NCBI GenBank assembly: GCA_963708325.1
Contig: OY970203.1
Span: 620,001 to 684,000, forward strand
Length of the DNA: 64,000 bases
Direction of reading: 5' to 3'
Source: G963708325 sp963708325
GTDB lineage: Bacteria > Actinomycetota > Thermoleophilia > Solirubrobacterales > 70-9
Shown here: positions 53,443 to 62,306 of the stretch, piece after piece
Layout of the letters: each line of letters begins with the position of its first letter
How positions within the stretch are numbered: position 1 is the stretch's first letter
The notes under the pieces: model-generated
The model's input: the letters and a program-made list of their open reading frames with translations, nothing else
Told to the model about the DNA's origin: nothing
Database searches by the model: none
Program-made: the position numbers and the translations under genes

Positions 53443-54360
53443 TCAGCCCAGCCCCTCGGCGCCCGCGACTACCTCCAGTATCTCCTGGGTGATCTCCGAC
53501 TGTCGGACGCGGTTCATCTCGAGGGTCAGGTCTCCGATCATGTCCTGCGCGTTCTCGGCGGCGTTTCGCATCGCGGTCATCCGTGCCCCGTGCTCCGAGG
53601 CCGCCGACTCGAGCAGCGCCCGGAACACCGAGAGGTGCACGTACTCAGGGATCAGCTGGGCGAGCAGCTCCTCGGGCTCGGGCTCGTACACCCACAGCGC
53701 GCGCTCATGCGCCTTCGCCAGCTCCTCGTCCTCCGGCTTCTCGGGCTCGGGCAGCCCGGCCCCGAAGACCTCCGCCTGCTGCAGCGGCAGAAGCGTCTGG
53801 CGCCGCACGTACTGGGTCAGCGGCGAGACGTAGCGGTTGTAGATCAGCTCGACGCGGTCGACGTGGCCGTCGACGTAGGCCGAGAGCAGTGCGTCGCCGA
53901 TCTCGCGGGCGTTGGTGAAAGCCGGCCGGTCCGTGAAGCCGACGTAGGACTCGCTCAACGGCTCGCCGCGAAACTGGAGCGAGGAGGCGCCGCGGCGGCC
54001 GACCACCGAGAACGACGCCTCCGCCCCGTCGCCCTCGAACTCGCGGCGCAGCTGGATGCCGCTACGGATGATCTGGGAGTTGAAGGAGCCTGCGAGGCCG
54101 CGATCCCCGGTCACCAGGAGGATCCCGGCGCTGCGCACCTCGTCGCGCTCGTCGAGCACGGGAAGCCTCGGCAGCTCGCCGACGGCCTCGGCGACCCGCC
54201 GGGTCATCTTGCGGATCTCCTGCGTGTAGGGCCGCATCGCCTCGATCCGCTGCTCGGCTCGGCGCAGGCGCGCCGCCGCCACCATCTCCATCGCCCGCGT
54301 GATCTTGTGGATGTTCTTCACGCTTGCGATCCGCGTCTTGACCTCCTTCTGGGTGGCTAT
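53443..54360 (-). CDS. atpG: ATP synthase F1 subunit gamma (apparent AUA start)
   Basis: The central stalk subunit, 305 residues. The C terminus (MRNAAENAQDMIGDLTLEMN and QSEITQEILEVVAGAEGL) and N-terminal helix (KNIHKITRAMEMVAAARLRR) are typical. The frame begins ATA GCC ACC CAG AAG GAG, encoding the family's usual ATQKEVKTRIASVKNIHK. No ATG, GTG or TTG lies there; a GTG 13 codons in would delete the conserved start of the first helix. GGAGG lies 7 bases before the ATA, and the ATA overlaps the TAG of atpA (ATAG). I therefore call AUA as the start, with the internal GTG at 54321 as the fallback. Confidence 0.85.
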   Translation of the reverse strand: MATQKEVKTRIASVKNIHKITRAMEMVAAARLRRAEQRIEAMRPYTQEIRKMTRRVAEAVGELPRLPVLDERDEVRSAGILLVTGDRGLAGSFNSQIIRSGIQLRREFEGDGAEASFSVVGRRGASSLQFRGEPLSESYVGFTDRPAFTNAREIGDALLSAYVDGHVDRVELIYNRYVSPLTQYVRRQTLLPLQQAEVFGAGLPEPEKPEDEELAKAHERALWVYEPEPEELLAQLIPEYVHLSVFRALLESAASEHGARMTAMRNAAENAQDMIGDLTLEMNRVRQSEITQEILEVVAGAEGLG

Positions 54361-56069
54361 GCCGTCGCCTCCTCCTTCTCGCGCTCCTCCTCGTCGGCCT
54401 CTCCGCCCTCGTCGTCGGACTCGGACCCGTCGCCGGAGTCCGACTCGGACTCGTCGTCATCGTCGCGGGCTTCGGTCCGCGGACCCTCCTCGCGCTCCTC
54501 CTCCGACTTGATCCGGTCCGACTCGCCCTCTTCGAGCGGCTGGCCCTCCTCGTCGAAGTCGGGGCCGAAGTCGTCGACCATCTCGGCGATCGCCTTCCCC
54601 AGTGTCTCCTCGTCGGCGTCCGCCATCTCGCCGCTCTCGTTGATCTGCTTCAGCAGGTCCTCGTGCTCCGCGTGCATCCTCGAAACCAGGTCCTGGAGGA
54701 AGTCCGCGACGCGGTCGGTCTTGATCCGGTCGAGGAAGCCGCCGGTGCCCGCGTACACCGAGACGACCTGATCGGCGACGGACAGCGGGCTGCGCTCCTT
54801 CTGGTTCAGCGCCTCCACCAGGCGCTCGCCCCGGGCCAGGGTCTTCTGAGTGTCGGGGTCGAGCTCGGATCCGAACTGCGCGAACGCCTCCAGCTCGCGG
54901 TACTGCGACAGATCGAGCCGCAGCTTGCCCGCAACCCGCTTCATCGCCTTCGTCTGCGCGTCCCCGCCGACGCGCGAGACCGAGATCCCGACGTTGATCG
55001 CCGGCCGCACGCCGGAGTAGAACAGGTCCGACTCGAGGAATATCTGGCCGTCGGTGATCGAGATCACGTTGGTCGGGATGTAGGCGGAGACGTCGCCGGC
55101 CTGCGTCTCGATGATCGGAAGGGCGGTCAGCGAGCCGCCACCGCGCTCGTCCGACATCTTCACGGCGCGCTCGAGCAAGCGCGAGTGCAGGTAGAAGACG
55201 TCGCCCGGGTAGGCCTCGCGACCCGGGGGACGCCTGAGCAGCAGCGACATCTGCCGATAGGCGAACGCGTGCTTGGTGAGATCGTCGTAGATGCAGAGGG
55301 CGTGCTTTCCGTCATAGAGGAAGTGCTCGCCCATCGCGCAGCCCGCGTACGGGGCCATGAACTTGATCGGCGCCGCCTCGTCGGCCGGGGCGGCGACGAT
55401 GATCGTGTTGTCCATCGCCCCGTTGTCGTCGAGGATCTCCATCACCTGGACGACGGTCGACATCCGCTGGCCGATCGCGACGTAGATGCAGATCAGGTCC
55501 TTGTCGCGGTTGTTGATGATCGTGTCGATCGCGATCGCCGTCTTGCCGGTCTGACGGTCGCCAATGATCAGCTCCCGCTGGCCGCGGCCGATCGGGATCA
55601 TCGTGTCGATCGCCTTCAGCCCGGTCTGCATCGGGTCCTTCACGGGCTGGCGCTGCACGACCCCGGGGGCCTTGAACTCCGCGGGCCGGGTCTCGCTCGT
55701 GTCGATGTCGCCCTTGTCGTCAAGCGGACGACCGAGCGGGTCCACCAGGCGCCCGAGCAGGGCCTCGCCCACCGGGATCTCGAGCAGCTTCCCGGTCCGC
55801 TTCACCGTGTCGCCCTCGACGATCTCCTCCCATGCCCCGAACAGAACGGCGCCGACGTTGTCCTGCTCGAGGTTCAGGGCAAGCCCGGTGACGTCGTGCG
55901 GCAGCTCGAGCATCTCCAGGGACATGCAGTTGTCGAGCCCGTGCACGCGGGCGATCCCGTCGGCGATCGACAGGACCGTGCCCACCTCGGAGAGGTCGGC
56001 GGCGTCGCTCTCCAGCCCCTCGATGCGCTCCCGCAGGATGCTGGCGATCTCGTCCGGCTTTATCTCCAC
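54357..56069 (-). CDS. atpA: ATP synthase F1 subunit alpha with acidic C-terminal tail
   Basis: A 570-residue subunit, against about 500-550 in most bacteria. The core is normal: P-loop GDRQTGKTAIAIDTIINNRD, IYVAIGQRMSTVVQVMEILD and GTGGFLDRIKTDRVADFLQD. The last 69 residues form an extension very rich in Asp, Glu and Ser (DDDDESESDSGDGSESDDEG). The coding sequence for the final Lys-Glu-Glu residues doubles as the Shine-Dalgarno sequence of atpG. It starts at GTG with GGAG 8 bases upstream. The function of the tail is unknown. Confidence 0.96.
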   Translation of the reverse strand: MEIKPDEIASILRERIEGLESDAADLSEVGTVLSIADGIARVHGLDNCMSLEMLELPHDVTGLALNLEQDNVGAVLFGAWEEIVEGDTVKRTGKLLEIPVGEALLGRLVDPLGRPLDDKGDIDTSETRPAEFKAPGVVQRQPVKDPMQTGLKAIDTMIPIGRGQRELIIGDRQTGKTAIAIDTIINNRDKDLICIYVAIGQRMSTVVQVMEILDDNGAMDNTIIVAAPADEAAPIKFMAPYAGCAMGEHFLYDGKHALCIYDDLTKHAFAYRQMSLLLRRPPGREAYPGDVFYLHSRLLERAVKMSDERGGGSLTALPIIETQAGDVSAYIPTNVISITDGQIFLESDLFYSGVRPAINVGISVSRVGGDAQTKAMKRVAGKLRLDLSQYRELEAFAQFGSELDPDTQKTLARGERLVEALNQKERSPLSVADQVVSVYAGTGGFLDRIKTDRVADFLQDLVSRMHAEHEDLLKQINESGEMADADEETLGKAIAEMVDDFGPDFDEEGQPLEEGESDRIKSEEEREEGPRTEARDDDDESESDSGDGSESDDEGGEADEEEREKEEATA

Positions 56070-56110
56070 TGGATGTGCTCCTCTCGATGGCGGTCGCTGT
56101 CTCTACGCAC

Positions 56111-56644
56111 CTAGGCCGCCTTGGCGATGTTCTTTCTCAGTCTTTCCAAGCGGTTGCGGACGCTCGCGTCCAACACCATGTTGCCGACCTGGAGAACGAG
56201 GCCACCGAGGATCGCGTCGTCCACGCGGCTGGTCAGCTCCACCTTTCGGCCGGTCTGCTCCTCGATCCGGCTTCCCAGGTCGTCGACGATCCTCGCGTCG
56301 AGCTCGACCGCGCTCGTCACCGTGACGTCGAGAAGCCTGTGCTCCTCGGCCCAGCGCTCCTCGTACTGGCGCCGCACGCGGAAGATCACCGGCATGCGGT
56401 GCTTCTCGACCAGGAGCCGGAGGAAGTTGGCGAACTCGGGCTCGGCGCCGGTCACGGCGCGATCGATCGCATCGACCTTCTCCCCGGACGAGAAGTAGGG
56501 GCTGAAGAAGAAGAGCGTGAGATCGCGATTCTGCTCGAGCGCGTCCGTGAACTGCTCGAGCTGCTCACGGATCTGGTCGAGCTTGCCGGACTCCTTGGCG
56601 GCGCCGAACAGCGCCTCGGCGTAGACGCGGGCTATCTCCTCCAT
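56111..56644 (-). CDS. atpH: ATP synthase F1 subunit delta
   Basis: A 177-residue delta subunit linking F1 to the peripheral stalk. Its N-terminal helical bundle starts MEEIARVYAEALFGAAKESG. The C-terminal region has VTVTSAVELDARIVDDLGSR and VDDAILGGLVLQVGNMVLDA, the family's most conserved part, followed by the usual short helix. GGAGG lies 5 bases before the ATG. It sits 28 bases after atpF and 41 before atpA. Confidence 0.95.
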   Translation of the reverse strand: MEEIARVYAEALFGAAKESGKLDQIREQLEQFTDALEQNRDLTLFFFSPYFSSGEKVDAIDRAVTGAEPEFANFLRLLVEKHRMPVIFRVRRQYEERWAEEHRLLDVTVTSAVELDARIVDDLGSRIEEQTGRKVELTSRVDDAILGGLVLQVGNMVLDASVRNRLERLRKNIAKAA

Positions 56645-56672
56645 GCGTCCCTCCGTCGCCTGCGGCTCGCGG

Positions 56673-57251
56673 TCATCCCCTCTCCCCGTTCCCGCCGTCG
56701 CCGGCCAGAGCCGCGAAGTCGACCTCGGACAGGGCCTCCTCGATCAGGCGCTCGTGGTCGCGGTCGTCGAGGGTGCGGCGCGTCACCTTCTCGGTGGCCA
56801 GCACGGTCAGGTCGGCGACCTCCTTGCGGATCCGCTCCAGCGACCGTCGGGTCTCGATTTCGATGTCGCGCCGCGCCGCCGCCACCAGCTCCTCGCGCTT
56901 GGCCTTGCCGTCGGCGGCGGCCTCCGCCTTCGCGGTATCAGCCGCCTTGCGCGCACGCTCGACGATGTCGTCGGCCTGCTCGCGGGCCTCCTTCAGCCGC
57001 TTGCGGTATTCGGCGAGCAGCTCATCGGCCTCGGTGCGCTGCCTCTCGGCGGCCTCGACGCTCTCGCGAATCGCGTTGGCCCGCCTGTCGAGCGCCTCCT
57101 GGATCCGCGGGAAGGCGACCTTGCTCAGCACCCACATCGTGAAGATGAACAGGACCAGGGTCCAGATCATCAGCCCAATCCCGGGGCTGACCAGGAAGCT
57201 CCCGCTCCCCTTGGCGAGGAGCAGAGGCGCGATGTGGCCGAGAGTAGGCAA
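56673..57251 (-). CDS. atpF: ATP synthase Fo subunit b
   Basis: A 192-residue peripheral-stalk subunit. One N-terminal TM helix (IGLMIWTLVLFIFTMWVLSK) is followed by a long charged helix (EQADDIVERARKAADTAKAE, ELVAAARRDIEIETRRSLER) that dimerises. Starts at TTG, 9 bases after atpE. The extended N terminus before the TM (PTLGHIAPLLLAKGSGSFLV) is seen in many actinobacterial b subunits. Confidence 0.94.
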   Translation of the reverse strand: MPTLGHIAPLLLAKGSGSFLVSPGIGLMIWTLVLFIFTMWVLSKVAFPRIQEALDRRANAIRESVEAAERQRTEADELLAEYRKRLKEAREQADDIVERARKAADTAKAEAAADGKAKREELVAAARRDIEIETRRSLERIRKEVADLTVLATEKVTRRTLDDRDHERLIEEALSEVDFAALAGDGGNGERG

Positions 57252-57260
57252 GCGGGCGAC

Positions 57261-57536
57261 CTAGAGGAAGAACGCGATCAGGCCGAAGATGAACGTGTAG
57301 AAGGCGACCGCCTCGGTCAGGGCGAAGCCGAGCCAGCGAATCGCCTGCAGCTCGTCCTTCATCTCGGGCTGGCGCGCCACGGACTCGATCTCCTTGCCGA
57401 AGATGAAGCCGATCCCAATGCCCGCCCCGATCGAGCCGAGGCCGGCGCCGACGCCGAGCGCGATCGCCTTGCCCGCGTCGGTGATGCTTGTGCCGAGGTC
57501 GCTGGACGCCTGGGCGATCGGAAGGAACACATCCAT
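57261..57536 (-). CDS. atpE: ATP synthase Fo subunit c
   Basis: A 91-residue rotor-ring subunit with two TM helices. TM1 is Gly/Ala-rich (AIALGVGAGLGSIGAGIGIG), the polar loop is RQPEMKDELQ, and TM2 carries the ion-binding glutamate in FALTEAVAFYTFIFGL. The residues next to the glutamate are not the Ser/Thr and Gln set of sodium-type rings, so proton use is likely. GGAG lies 7 bases before the ATG. Confidence 0.97.
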   Translation of the reverse strand: MDVFLPIAQASSDLGTSITDAGKAIALGVGAGLGSIGAGIGIGFIFGKEIESVARQPEMKDELQAIRWLGFALTEAVAFYTFIFGLIAFFL

Positions 57537-57553
57537 TGACTGACTCCTTTGTC

Positions 57554-58468
57554 CTAGTGGCTCTCGGCGACCGCGCCGCCGAGGTAGATCGCTGTCAGGG
57601 TGGAGAAGATAAACGCCTGCAGCGTGGCGATCAGGCCCAGCTCCAGCACGAAGAAGAAGAAGGCCAGCGGGAATGTGAGCGCGCCGAGTGCGGCGAGCCC
57701 GAGCAGGACCGCCAGCCCGCCGCCCATGAACAGCAGCAGCAGGTGGCCGGCGAGGATGTTGGCGAACAGCCGCACCGAGAGCGAGATCAGGCGGGCGAAA
57801 TGCGAGATCGCCTCGATCGCGAAGATGAAGGCCTTGCCGAGCGGGTTCATGTCCTCCAACCCCGGGGGCAGCCAGCTGCGCAGGTAGGGGATGAAGCCGC
57901 GCGCCCGGATCCCCTCGACGTGGTAGGAGAACCACACCACCAGCGTCAGGGCCAGCGGGATCGAGAGGTTGGCGGTGGCCGCGTAGATCGAGAACGTGGG
58001 GAGCTGAAGGCCGAAGACGCTGACCTCGTTCTCGGTGTTCAACGGCAGGGGCAGGAAGCCGATCATGTTCGAGAACCAGATGTAGAAGAACAACGTGGCC
58101 AGGAACGGGAACCACCTGGTGGCCATCACTCCGGGCCCCAGGTTGCCGCCGGTGATGTTCTTGCGGGTGAGGTCGTAGGCGACCTCCATCGCCGTCTGCA
58201 CGCGGTTCGGCTTCTGCTGCATGCGGCGGGAGATCCAGACCATCGTGGCGATGGTCAGGATGCTGGCCAGCATCAGGTAGAAGACCGCCTTGTTGACGCT
58301 GAGGTCGATCGAGCCGACCTTGAGGCTGATCCAGGGATCGAGCTTGAACTCGTTTTGGGGCTTGAACTCCTCGTTCTTGCCGGCGTTGCCGAACGCCAGG
58401 CCGAGCGCGATCGCGATCAGGAGGTAGAGCCCGAGGCCGAGCAGCACCTTGGCCTTGGTCGACTTCAC
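57554..58468 (-). CDS. atpB: ATP synthase Fo subunit a
   Basis: A 304-residue membrane subunit forming the proton half-channels. The essential arginine lies in SLSVRLFANILAGHLLLL. Other family landmarks are TRWFPFLATLFFYIWFSNMI and FVLELGLIATLQAFIFSTLT. About six TM helices. It starts at GTG, overlapping the stop codon of the atpI-like gene (GTGA). An earlier in-frame start would extend into the atpI-like gene and is rejected. Confidence 0.96.
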   Translation of the reverse strand: MKSTKAKVLLGLGLYLLIAIALGLAFGNAGKNEEFKPQNEFKLDPWISLKVGSIDLSVNKAVFYLMLASILTIATMVWISRRMQQKPNRVQTAMEVAYDLTRKNITGGNLGPGVMATRWFPFLATLFFYIWFSNMIGFLPLPLNTENEVSVFGLQLPTFSIYAATANLSIPLALTLVVWFSYHVEGIRARGFIPYLRSWLPPGLEDMNPLGKAFIFAIEAISHFARLISLSVRLFANILAGHLLLLFMGGGLAVLLGLAALGALTFPLAFFFFVLELGLIATLQAFIFSTLTAIYLGGAVAESH

Positions 58469-58917
58469 CGCCGGTCCGCCCTCGGCTCGATGAGCCTGGC
58501 AAGGGCCTGTCCCGCCAGATAGCAGGTGACCAGGACCGCGGCGAGTACGGCGGCGGCAAGCCCCGCCTTGCGGTCGGCCAGCCCGACGAGCAGGATCGCC
58601 AGCGCCACCAGCCACACCCGGCCCAGCGTGGCTGCGGCGATCGTGCCCAGCGCCTGACGGCGGTCGCCGCGCGCCAGCGCCGAGCGGGCGCGCCGCTCAG
58701 CCGCCAGGTGCAGTCCCCGCCCGGCGAGCCAGACGGCCGCGCAGACGGCGTAGCCAAGCATCGAGAAGCCGGCGATCACGAACACTGGCAGCGCCACGGC
58801 GAGTGCGGCGAGGTCGGCGTAGGCGATCGGCGAGGCCCCGTCGCCGCCCGCGAACAGCGTCGGGGGACCAGCGGACGCCGGCGCCTCGGGATGCGCAATT
58901 GACTGCTGCCCGGACAA
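58465..58917 (-). CDS. AtpI-like membrane protein, first gene of the ATP synthase operon
   Basis: A 150-residue protein with about four TM helices (LAALAVALPVFVIAGFSMLG; GYAVCAAVWLAGR; TLGRVWLVALAILLVG; LAAAVLAAVLVTCYLAGQAL). Position ahead of atpB is that of AtpI, which helps assemble the c ring, but the sequence is weakly conserved and I assign it by position and topology. Starts at TTG with GGAGG four bases upstream. Upstream lies a TATATT hexamer that may belong to the operon promoter. Confidence 0.65.
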   Translation of the reverse strand: MSGQQSIAHPEAPASAGPPTLFAGGDGASPIAYADLAALAVALPVFVIAGFSMLGYAVCAAVWLAGRGLHLAAERRARSALARGDRRQALGTIAAATLGRVWLVALAILLVGLADRKAGLAAAVLAAVLVTCYLAGQALARLIEPRADRR

Positions 58918-58968
58918 AGAACCTCCAAGGCGCGCCCGACCGGACGCGCCGGGGGCCGAATATATCCG

Positions 58969-60951
58969 CTAGACGGTGGCGGTCGCGGCGCCGACGCAGT
59001 CGCAGAACACCCTGACCAGCACCGGGTCGAACTGGGAGCCGGCGTTGCGGCGCAGCTCGGCGAGCGCCTCGTCGTGGCTGACCGTGGAGCGGTAGGGCCG
59101 CTCGGAGGTCATCGCGTCGTAGGCGTCGCAGATCGCGACGATCCGCGAGCCCAGCGGGATCTCCTCGCCGGCGAGGCCGTCGGGATAGCCGTTCCCGTCC
59201 CAGCGCTCATGGCTGGAGCGCACGAGCTTCGCCACCGGGGCCATCGCCGCCGCTGCGCCGAGGATCCGCTCGCCGATCACGGTGTGGCGGCGGATCAGGT
59301 CCCACTCCACCTCGTCGAGGGGCCCCGCCTTGTGCAGCACGTCGTCGGGGATCGCCATCTTGCCGATGTCGTGCAGCTCGGCGGCGCGGGCGAGCACGTC
59401 GACCTCCTCGGACTTGAGCCCGATCGCCCTGCCGGTGTCAACGGCGAGCCTTGCGACGTCGTCGAGGTGCTGGCCGAGCTTGGGCTCGCGCTCGCGCAGG
59501 GTGCGCATCAGCACGTCGCGGGTCTGGCGCTCGGCCGAGTCCGGCCGCTGGCCCTTGCGCGCGTACATGCGGCGGTCGGCCAGCTGAAGCGCCTCGCCGG
59601 GGTCGTCGGCCTCCAGGGGCAGGGCGACGCTGCCGCCGGAGCTGGTGATCCGGAACCCCTCGCCCGAGTCGGAGAGGGCCGCCCCGCACGCCGCGAAGAT
59701 CGACTCCGACTTGCCCGTCCCGGGGGAGGCGATCACGCAGAACTCGTCGCCGCCGAGCCGGTAGGCGCGCCCGGAGGCGTGAACCGCGGCCGCCAGGCTG
59801 CGGCCCAACCTGCGCAGCAGCGCGTCGCCCGCGGCGTGGCCGAAGCTGTCGTTGTAGGCCTTGAAGCCGTCGAGGTCGAAGAGCGAGAACAGCGTGGGGT
59901 TGCCCTCGCGCGCACGCTGAAGTGCCACGTCGAGGTCGCGCAGCAGCCTGCGGCGGTTGCCGAGCCCGGTGAGGGCGTCGGTGATCGCCTCGTGCCGTGC
60001 CTCGGCGAGCAGCCTCAGGTTCTCGGCGAACGTCATCACCATGCGCACGACGACAAGCAGCAGCGTGGCCGCGGCGAGGGCGAAGGCGAGCCCGGTGAGC
60101 GGGTGCATCCGCCCCCACATGAGCAGGCCGATCGCGATCAGCGCGAACAGCGTCGGCATCACCATCAGCCGCAGCCCCTCGATCCGCAGCGCCCTGACGC
60201 GCGGGCCCCACGCCGCGCACCCGATCAGCAGGGCGCCGAGCAGGAAGGCCGAGTCGAGCAGCGAGCCGTCCGTGTAGGTGCCCCTGGCGTCCTGGATCAG
60301 GAAGGCGCCGTCGGCCAGCGCCGTGACCACCAGGCCGGCCGCCAGCAGCGCCCAGCCGCGGCCCAGCCGCCAGCCGGTCACGGTCATGATCCCGACGAGG
60401 AAGGCCAGCAGCAGGATGTCGGTGAGCGGGTAAGCAAGGTTCGTCGCCACCTGGGACGGGGCGCCCTCGGTCGTGCCGATCAGCGCCGGCAGGAGGATCG
60501 CCGCCCCCAGCCCGGCGACCGCGAGGGCGCCGATTGCGCCGTCGAGCCACTGGCTGGCGTGGAAGTGCGGGACGCGGGAGCGGACGAGCAGGACGATGCC
60601 GATGTAGAGCGCCGGATAGCCGGCCAGGTAGAGGGCGTCGGCCGGCGACGGGTAGGGGATCGCGTCCGTGCTCAGGTCGGCGAAGGCGACGCTCCAGTAC
60701 AAATCCCCGCCCGCCCAGCAGACGAGCGAGATGCCGATCGCCAGCCAGGCGCCGCGCTCCTCGGCCACGAAGGCGGCGCGGCAGAGGCATATCGCGGCGG
60801 CGATCAGCTCGGTGCCGTCGTAGAGCCAGTTCCACTGCACGGTCCCGTGGACCCCGAGCGCCGCCAGCAGGGCGTGCACGGCGAGCGCGCAGGCCGCGAC
60901 CCCGATTCCGAGCCGGACGAGGTTGCGCTGGCTTTTCGAGATCCCACGCAA
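58969..60951 (-). CDS. Membrane GGDEF - HD-GYP hybrid (cyclic di-GMP turnover)
   Basis: A 660-residue protein. About nine or ten TM helices occupy residues 1-315. A GGDEF domain follows (about 325-470) with an intact active site YRLGGDEFCVI. An HD-type domain of HD-GYP kind is C-terminal (about 485-655): AELHDIGKMAIPDDVLHK, RRHTVIGERILGA and HERWDGNGYPDGLAGEE. These make and degrade cyclic di-GMP respectively; which dominates cannot be told. Starts at TTG. It lies between the WecA-like gene and the atp operon on the same strand. Confidence 0.92.
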   Translation of the reverse strand: MRGISKSQRNLVRLGIGVAACALAVHALLAALGVHGTVQWNWLYDGTELIAAAICLCRAAFVAEERGAWLAIGISLVCWAGGDLYWSVAFADLSTDAIPYPSPADALYLAGYPALYIGIVLLVRSRVPHFHASQWLDGAIGALAVAGLGAAILLPALIGTTEGAPSQVATNLAYPLTDILLLAFLVGIMTVTGWRLGRGWALLAAGLVVTALADGAFLIQDARGTYTDGSLLDSAFLLGALLIGCAAWGPRVRALRIEGLRLMVMPTLFALIAIGLLMWGRMHPLTGLAFALAAATLLLVVVRMVMTFAENLRLLAEARHEAITDALTGLGNRRRLLRDLDVALQRAREGNPTLFSLFDLDGFKAYNDSFGHAAGDALLRRLGRSLAAAVHASGRAYRLGGDEFCVIASPGTGKSESIFAACGAALSDSGEGFRITSSGGSVALPLEADDPGEALQLADRRMYARKGQRPDSAERQTRDVLMRTLREREPKLGQHLDDVARLAVDTGRAIGLKSEEVDVLARAAELHDIGKMAIPDDVLHKAGPLDEVEWDLIRRHTVIGERILGAAAAMAPVAKLVRSSHERWDGNGYPDGLAGEEIPLGSRIVAICDAYDAMTSERPYRSTVSHDEALAELRRNAGSQFDPVLVRVFCDCVGAATATV

Positions 60952-61035
60952 GGAATGACCCCGACGCGATGCGTCGCTGCGGCTCCCATCGGCACCGCCC
61001 GGGAGGCGCTTGAGCGCTGGGCGGCGCCTGGTGGA

Positions 61036-62295
61036 CTACTGGCCGCCGTCGTCGGGCCGCGCCAGGGCCTCGAACTCGCCGGTCTCGGGGTCGAGCGCCT
61101 CGAACTCGCCCGTCTCGGGATCGACGGCGGCGAACGTGCCGGTCTCGAGCTCGCGCACCACGCCGGCCTCCACCTCCTCCTCCGCCGGCGGTGCCGCCCC
61201 GCGGGTGCGGCGCGCGTCCGCCAGCTCGCCGCCGCGCGCCCGCTTCAGCTTGAGGATCTCCAGCGTGTAGACGACGTAGACGCTGGCGGCGAGGGTGGCG
61301 ATGCCGCAGGCGGCGATCACCATCGTCCAGATGAAGTCGAAGTTGCCGTGATTGTCGCTGTAGGGGACGAATCGCAGCGCCAGCGCCAGGCCGGCGAGCG
61401 TCAGCGTCCAGCCGTACATGTAGACGAGCGTGCGCCGCTGCGAGAAGCCGATGTTCGCCATGCGGTGATGGAAGTGCCAGCGATCGGCCTGGTAGATCGG
61501 CTGGCGGTACTTGATCCGCTTCGCGATCACGAAGCTGGAGTCGAGGATCGGCACGGCCAGGACGAGCAGGGGGAAGACCAGGGCGACCACGGCGTTGGTC
61601 TTCAGGGCGCCCTGCACCGCCGTGACGCCGAGCAGGTAGCCGAGCAGGTTGGAGCCGGTGTCGCCCATGAAGCTGTCGGCGGGGGGAAAGCCATAGCGGA
61701 GGAAGCCGAGCGCCGCGCCCGCGGTCAGCGCCGCCAGCACCCCCGCCTCCCCGCGCTGCAGGGAGAGCGCTATCGCCGCGAAGGTGACCGCCGAGATCGC
61801 GCAGACGCCGGCGGCGAGGCCATCGATGCCGTCGATGAAGTTGACGACGTTGACCACGGCGACGATCCCCAGCACGGTCAGCGGATAGGCGGTCCAGTCC
61901 AGCTCCAGGCTGCCGAAGAAGGGCAGCGTGGCGACGTCGACCCGAACGTCGGAGACCACCGGGATCGTCGCCGCGCCCACCTGGCCGAGCAGCTTGGCGG
62001 CGGCCGGCAGCTCGAAGACGTCGTCGGCGAACCCGATCGCCGCGATCGCGATCGCGCCGGCGAGGATGCCTCGAGTCTCGTTGTTCCACGGCAGCCAGAT
62101 CAGCCCCGCCAGCAGCGCGCCGGCGAGGATCGCCAGGCCGCCCAGCCGCGGGGTCGGCGCGCTGTGCAGCCCGCGCGACTTCGGCTCGTCGATCGCTCCC
62201 ACCCTGATCGCCAGCCGCTTCGCCAGGGGAGTGCAGAGGAGCGTGACGATGAAGGCCGTCGCGGCGGCAAGCAGGGCATCCGTCGTGCCGGGCAT
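61036..62295 (-). CDS. WecA/TagO-like polyprenyl-phosphate glycosyl-1-phosphate transferase, with repeat tail
   Basis: A 419-residue membrane protein with about 10-11 TM helices. Active-site motifs of the MraY/WecA family: AIGFADDVFELP, VVNFIDGIDGLAAGVCAISA, DSFMGDTGSNLLGYLL and the HxHH-like DRWHFHHRM. It attaches a sugar 1-phosphate to undecaprenyl phosphate to start cell-surface polymer synthesis. The last 40 cytoplasmic residues contain three copies of a decapeptide (ETGTFAAVDP, ETGEFEALDP, ETGEFEALAR). The ATG at 62295 follows the DUF354 gene by 11 bases; the longer open frame upstream is a shadow. Confidence 0.93.
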   Translation of the reverse strand: MPGTTDALLAAATAFIVTLLCTPLAKRLAIRVGAIDEPKSRGLHSAPTPRLGGLAILAGALLAGLIWLPWNNETRGILAGAIAIAAIGFADDVFELPAAAKLLGQVGAATIPVVSDVRVDVATLPFFGSLELDWTAYPLTVLGIVAVVNVVNFIDGIDGLAAGVCAISAVTFAAIALSLQRGEAGVLAALTAGAALGFLRYGFPPADSFMGDTGSNLLGYLLGVTAVQGALKTNAVVALVFPLLVLAVPILDSSFVIAKRIKYRQPIYQADRWHFHHRMANIGFSQRRTLVYMYGWTLTLAGLALALRFVPYSDNHGNFDFIWTMVIAACGIATLAASVYVVYTLEILKLKRARGGELADARRTRGAAPPAEEEVEAGVVRELETGTFAAVDPETGEFEALDPETGEFEALARPDDGGQ

Positions 62296-62306
62296 CGGCC
62301 GATTCT

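Noticed and set aside
57261..57536. Sodium-dependent ATP synthase
   Set aside because: The Gln and Ser/Thr sodium ligands around the c-subunit glutamate are not present.
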